A program made the translations under genes and the position numbers. 48,875 bases of DNA from an uncultured Oscillibacter sp. (GTDB lineage Bacteria; Bacillota; Clostridia; Oscillospirales; Oscillospiraceae): NCBI GenBank assembly GCA_947577075.1, contig CANPTW010000018.1:1-48875 (forward strand), in the 5' to 3' direction. This document shows positions 47,620 through 48,875 of this stretch, in pieces. How positions within the stretch are numbered: position 1 is the first letter of the stretch; each line of letters opens with the position of its first letter. The notes beneath the pieces are model-generated. The model was given only the letters and a program-made list of their open reading frames with translations, made no database searches and had not been told where the DNA came from.

Positions 47620-48723
47620 ATGAGACGGAACGCGTTTTTTCAAACCTACCGAAAACTCCATATCTGGCTGCTGGCGGACCTCTTGGCGCTGCTGGCCTTC
47701 TTCTCCCTCCGGGGGCGGCGTCCACTGATGAACGCCCTTGCGGACCATGTCACCGGGCCCCTCCGGCGGGGGCTGGGGCGGCTGAGTTACCTGGTCCCCT
47801 TCTCCGTCATGGAGCTGGTGGAGGCGCTGGCGGTGCTCCTGGGCGTCTGGTACGTGGTGTGGAGCGTCGCCGCCGTGGTCCGGGCAAGGGGACGGCGGCG
47901 GGAGCGGGCCTATGGCGCGGCCCTGGGCGGGGCCTGCGCCCTGCTGACCGTCTGGGCGGCCTTCTGCCTGCTGTGGGGCGTGAACTACTGGACGGACGGC
48001 TTTCAGGACAAATCCGGGATCTACGCCCAGCCCGTGGCTCTGGAGGATCTGCGGACGGCAACGGAGTACTTCGCGGACCGGGTGTCCGAGACGGCGGGGG
48101 AAGTGGCGCGGGACGGGCACGGCCTTTTTGCCGTCCCCCGGGAGGAGATCCTGGAAAACAGCGTCCGGGCCTATGAGGGGCTGACGGAGGCGTTCCCCTT
48201 CCTGGCCTTTCAGGACCCCGGCGTGAAGCCCATGGTTTTTTCCAGGCTCATGAGCGCCCTGGATTTCACGGGGGTTTACTGCTCCTTCACCGGGGAGTCC
48301 AACGTCAATGTGGACAGCCCCGCCTGTATGCTGCCCTCCACCATCGCCCACGAGCTGGCCCACCAGCGGGGCTTCGCCTCGGAGCAGGAGTGCAACTTCC
48401 TGGCGGTGCTGGCCTCCACCACCTGCAAGGACCCGGCCTATCAGTACTCCGGCTGGCTCATCGGATACGTCTACCTGGGGAACGCCCTGTACTCCCAGGA
48501 CCCGGAGGGCTATTGGGCCATCCGGGAAACCCTGCCGGAGGAGGTCCAGCTGGACCTGGCGTATAACAATGCCTATTGGGCCCAGTTCCAGGATACGGTG
48601 GTCCAGCGGGCCTCCAACAAGGTCTATGACGGCATCCTGAAGGGCTACGGCGACGAGCGGGGAATTCAGTCCTATGGGACCGTGGTGGATCTGCTGGTGG
48701 CCTATTACAGTCAACGCAGTTGA
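47620..48723 (+). CDS. DUF3810 family membrane zinc metallopeptidase
   Basis: This 367-residue protein has three hydrophobic segments in the first 130 residues and a soluble domain with the zinc motif His244-Glu-Leu-Ala-His248 in HELAHQRGFASEQECNF. This is the DUF3810 plan, predicted to be a membrane-bound metalloprotease. SGWLIGYVYLGNALYSQDPE lies downstream. Start choice is uncertain: ATG at 47620 has GGAG 6 bp upstream, ATG at 47614 is 6 bp earlier, and the frame is open to 47533. The last residues, Ser-Gln-Arg-Ser, and the stop codon lie inside a 19-bp repeat (48705-48723), suggesting that a repeat insertion reshaped the C-terminus. Confidence 0.8.
   Translation: MRRNAFFQTYRKLHIWLLADLLALLAFFSLRGRRPLMNALADHVTGPLRRGLGRLSYLVPFSVMELVEALAVLLGVWYVVWSVAAVVRARGRRRERAYGAALGGACALLTVWAAFCLLWGVNYWTDGFQDKSGIYAQPVALEDLRTATEYFADRVSETAGEVARDGHGLFAVPREEILENSVRAYEGLTEAFPFLAFQDPGVKPMVFSRLMSALDFTGVYCSFTGESNVNVDSPACMLPSTIAHELAHQRGFASEQECNFLAVLASTTCKDPAYQYSGWLIGYVYLGNALYSQDPEGYWAIRETLPEEVQLDLAYNNAYWAQFQDTVVQRASNKVYDGILKGYGDERGIQSYGTVVDLLVAYYSQRS
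48705..48723 (+). repeat. 19-bp repeat, left copy, overlapping the DUF3810 stop
   Basis: TTACAGTCAACGCAGTTGA recurs at 48824-48842 with one change. Its core TCAAC-GCA-GTTGA is a small palindrome. The TGA stop of the upstream gene is its last three bases. Confidence 0.75.
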
Positions 48724-48739
48724 CTCTATAAATGCGCGC

Positions 48740-48770
48740 AAAAAAGACGGCGCGGCCCGCAGGCCGCGCC
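48740..48770 (-). terminator. Minus-strand intrinsic terminator near the window end
   Basis: GGCGCGGCC and GGCCGCGCC form a perfect 9-bp stem (48749-48770) that extends 3 bp with one wobble. On the minus strand TTTTTT follows. It probably ends a minus-strand gene beyond the window and protects the convergent DUF3810 gene. Confidence 0.75.
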
Positions 48771-48773
48771 GCC

Positions 48774-48826
48774 CAGGCTGTCGAAAAAGTATTTTCGCCA
48801 GCCTGCGCAAGTTTTTCAGACCGTTA
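48774..48826 (-). repeat. 53-bp dispersed palindromic repeat, copy 2 (inverted)
   Basis: It is the reverse complement of 13523-13575 with one mismatch. It lies between the two 19-bp repeats. Confidence 0.8.
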
Positions 48827-48842
48827 TAGTCAACGCAGTTGA
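48824..48842 (+). repeat. 19-bp repeat, right copy
   Basis: TTATAGTCAACGCAGTTGA, one mismatch from 48705-48723. It overlaps the edge of the 53-bp repeat and the left arm of the next hairpin. Confidence 0.75.
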
Positions 48843-48866
48843 AAAGAAGCATACACTTCTTTTCAA
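48839..48866. repeat. Perfect 11-bp hairpin at window end
   Basis: TTGAAAAGAAG and CTTCTTTTCAA pair perfectly around CATACA. It could be part of the same mobile intergenic element, or a terminator for a gene beyond the window. Confidence 0.6.
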
Positions 48867-48875
48867 CCGGCGGGC

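Overview
The window comes from a GC-rich, anaerobic, Gram-positive member of the Clostridia, most like the Oscillospiraceae (Flavonifractor, Intestinimonas, Lawsonibacter, Oscillibacter type). This rests on the gene set (V-type ATPase, rubrerythrin, 3H-domain regulator, DUF4179 anti-sigma, CarD, ThiW, SLH domain), strong AGGAGG-type ribosome sites, and many promoters of the form TTGACA or TTGCAA, 17 bp, TATNNT. No rRNA, tRNA, CRISPR array, phage or IS transposase was seen. All named functions are read from protein motifs by eye, not from searches.

Layout. 1-2529 (minus): end of a V-type ATP synthase operon (H, I, K). 2530-4815: NiaR-like repressor with a structured leader, then a MATE exporter. 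4885-5484: an AT-richer sugar acetyltransferase. 5579-8232: metG, then rubrerythrin behind a long hairpin that covers its ribosome site. 8261-12182: orphan PhnD-like lipoprotein (minus), GNAT, Imm22-like protein, ECF-type sigma factor and overlapping DUF4179 anti-sigma. 12224-13174 (minus): MBL-fold hydrolase, followed by a repeat-rich intergenic block to 13605.

13606-18318 is a complete thiamine-precursor salvage locus. Two TPP riboswitches lie back to back, with promoters whose -35 boxes are 5 bp apart. The minus unit is thiE-thiD-cytX (join, HMP kinase, HMP uptake). The plus unit is thiW-thiM (thiazole uptake and kinase). 18621-26285 is rpoB-rpoC. 26397-29507 (minus) is a purine unit: promoter, guanine-class riboswitch, an 8-oxoguanine/guanine deaminase-like amidohydrolase and a xanthine/uracil-family permease. 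The riboswitch terminator uses the aptamer's own J3/1 and P1 strand, which predicts an ON switch. Divergent from it is gltB-gltD (29833-35960) with a terminator-like hairpin in the leader.

36064-41004 holds an SLH-anchored serine hydrolase, a 74-residue protein of unknown function, a CarD-like regulator, and a coupled lipid kinase/NUDIX pair. 41005-47526 holds an AI-2E-family transporter and a five-gene peptide/nickel-type ABC importer with overlapping genes. 47620-48723 is a DUF3810 metallopeptidase whose last codons lie inside a 19-bp repeat. That repeat recurs 119 bp downstream and brackets a 53-bp element also present, inverted, at 13523-13575.

The most interesting material is RNA-level control: the predicted guanine ON switch, the divergent TPP pair, the rubrerythrin hairpin, the niaR leader, and a candidate self-recognised promoter in front of the sigma factor. 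Next come the dispersed palindromic repeats.
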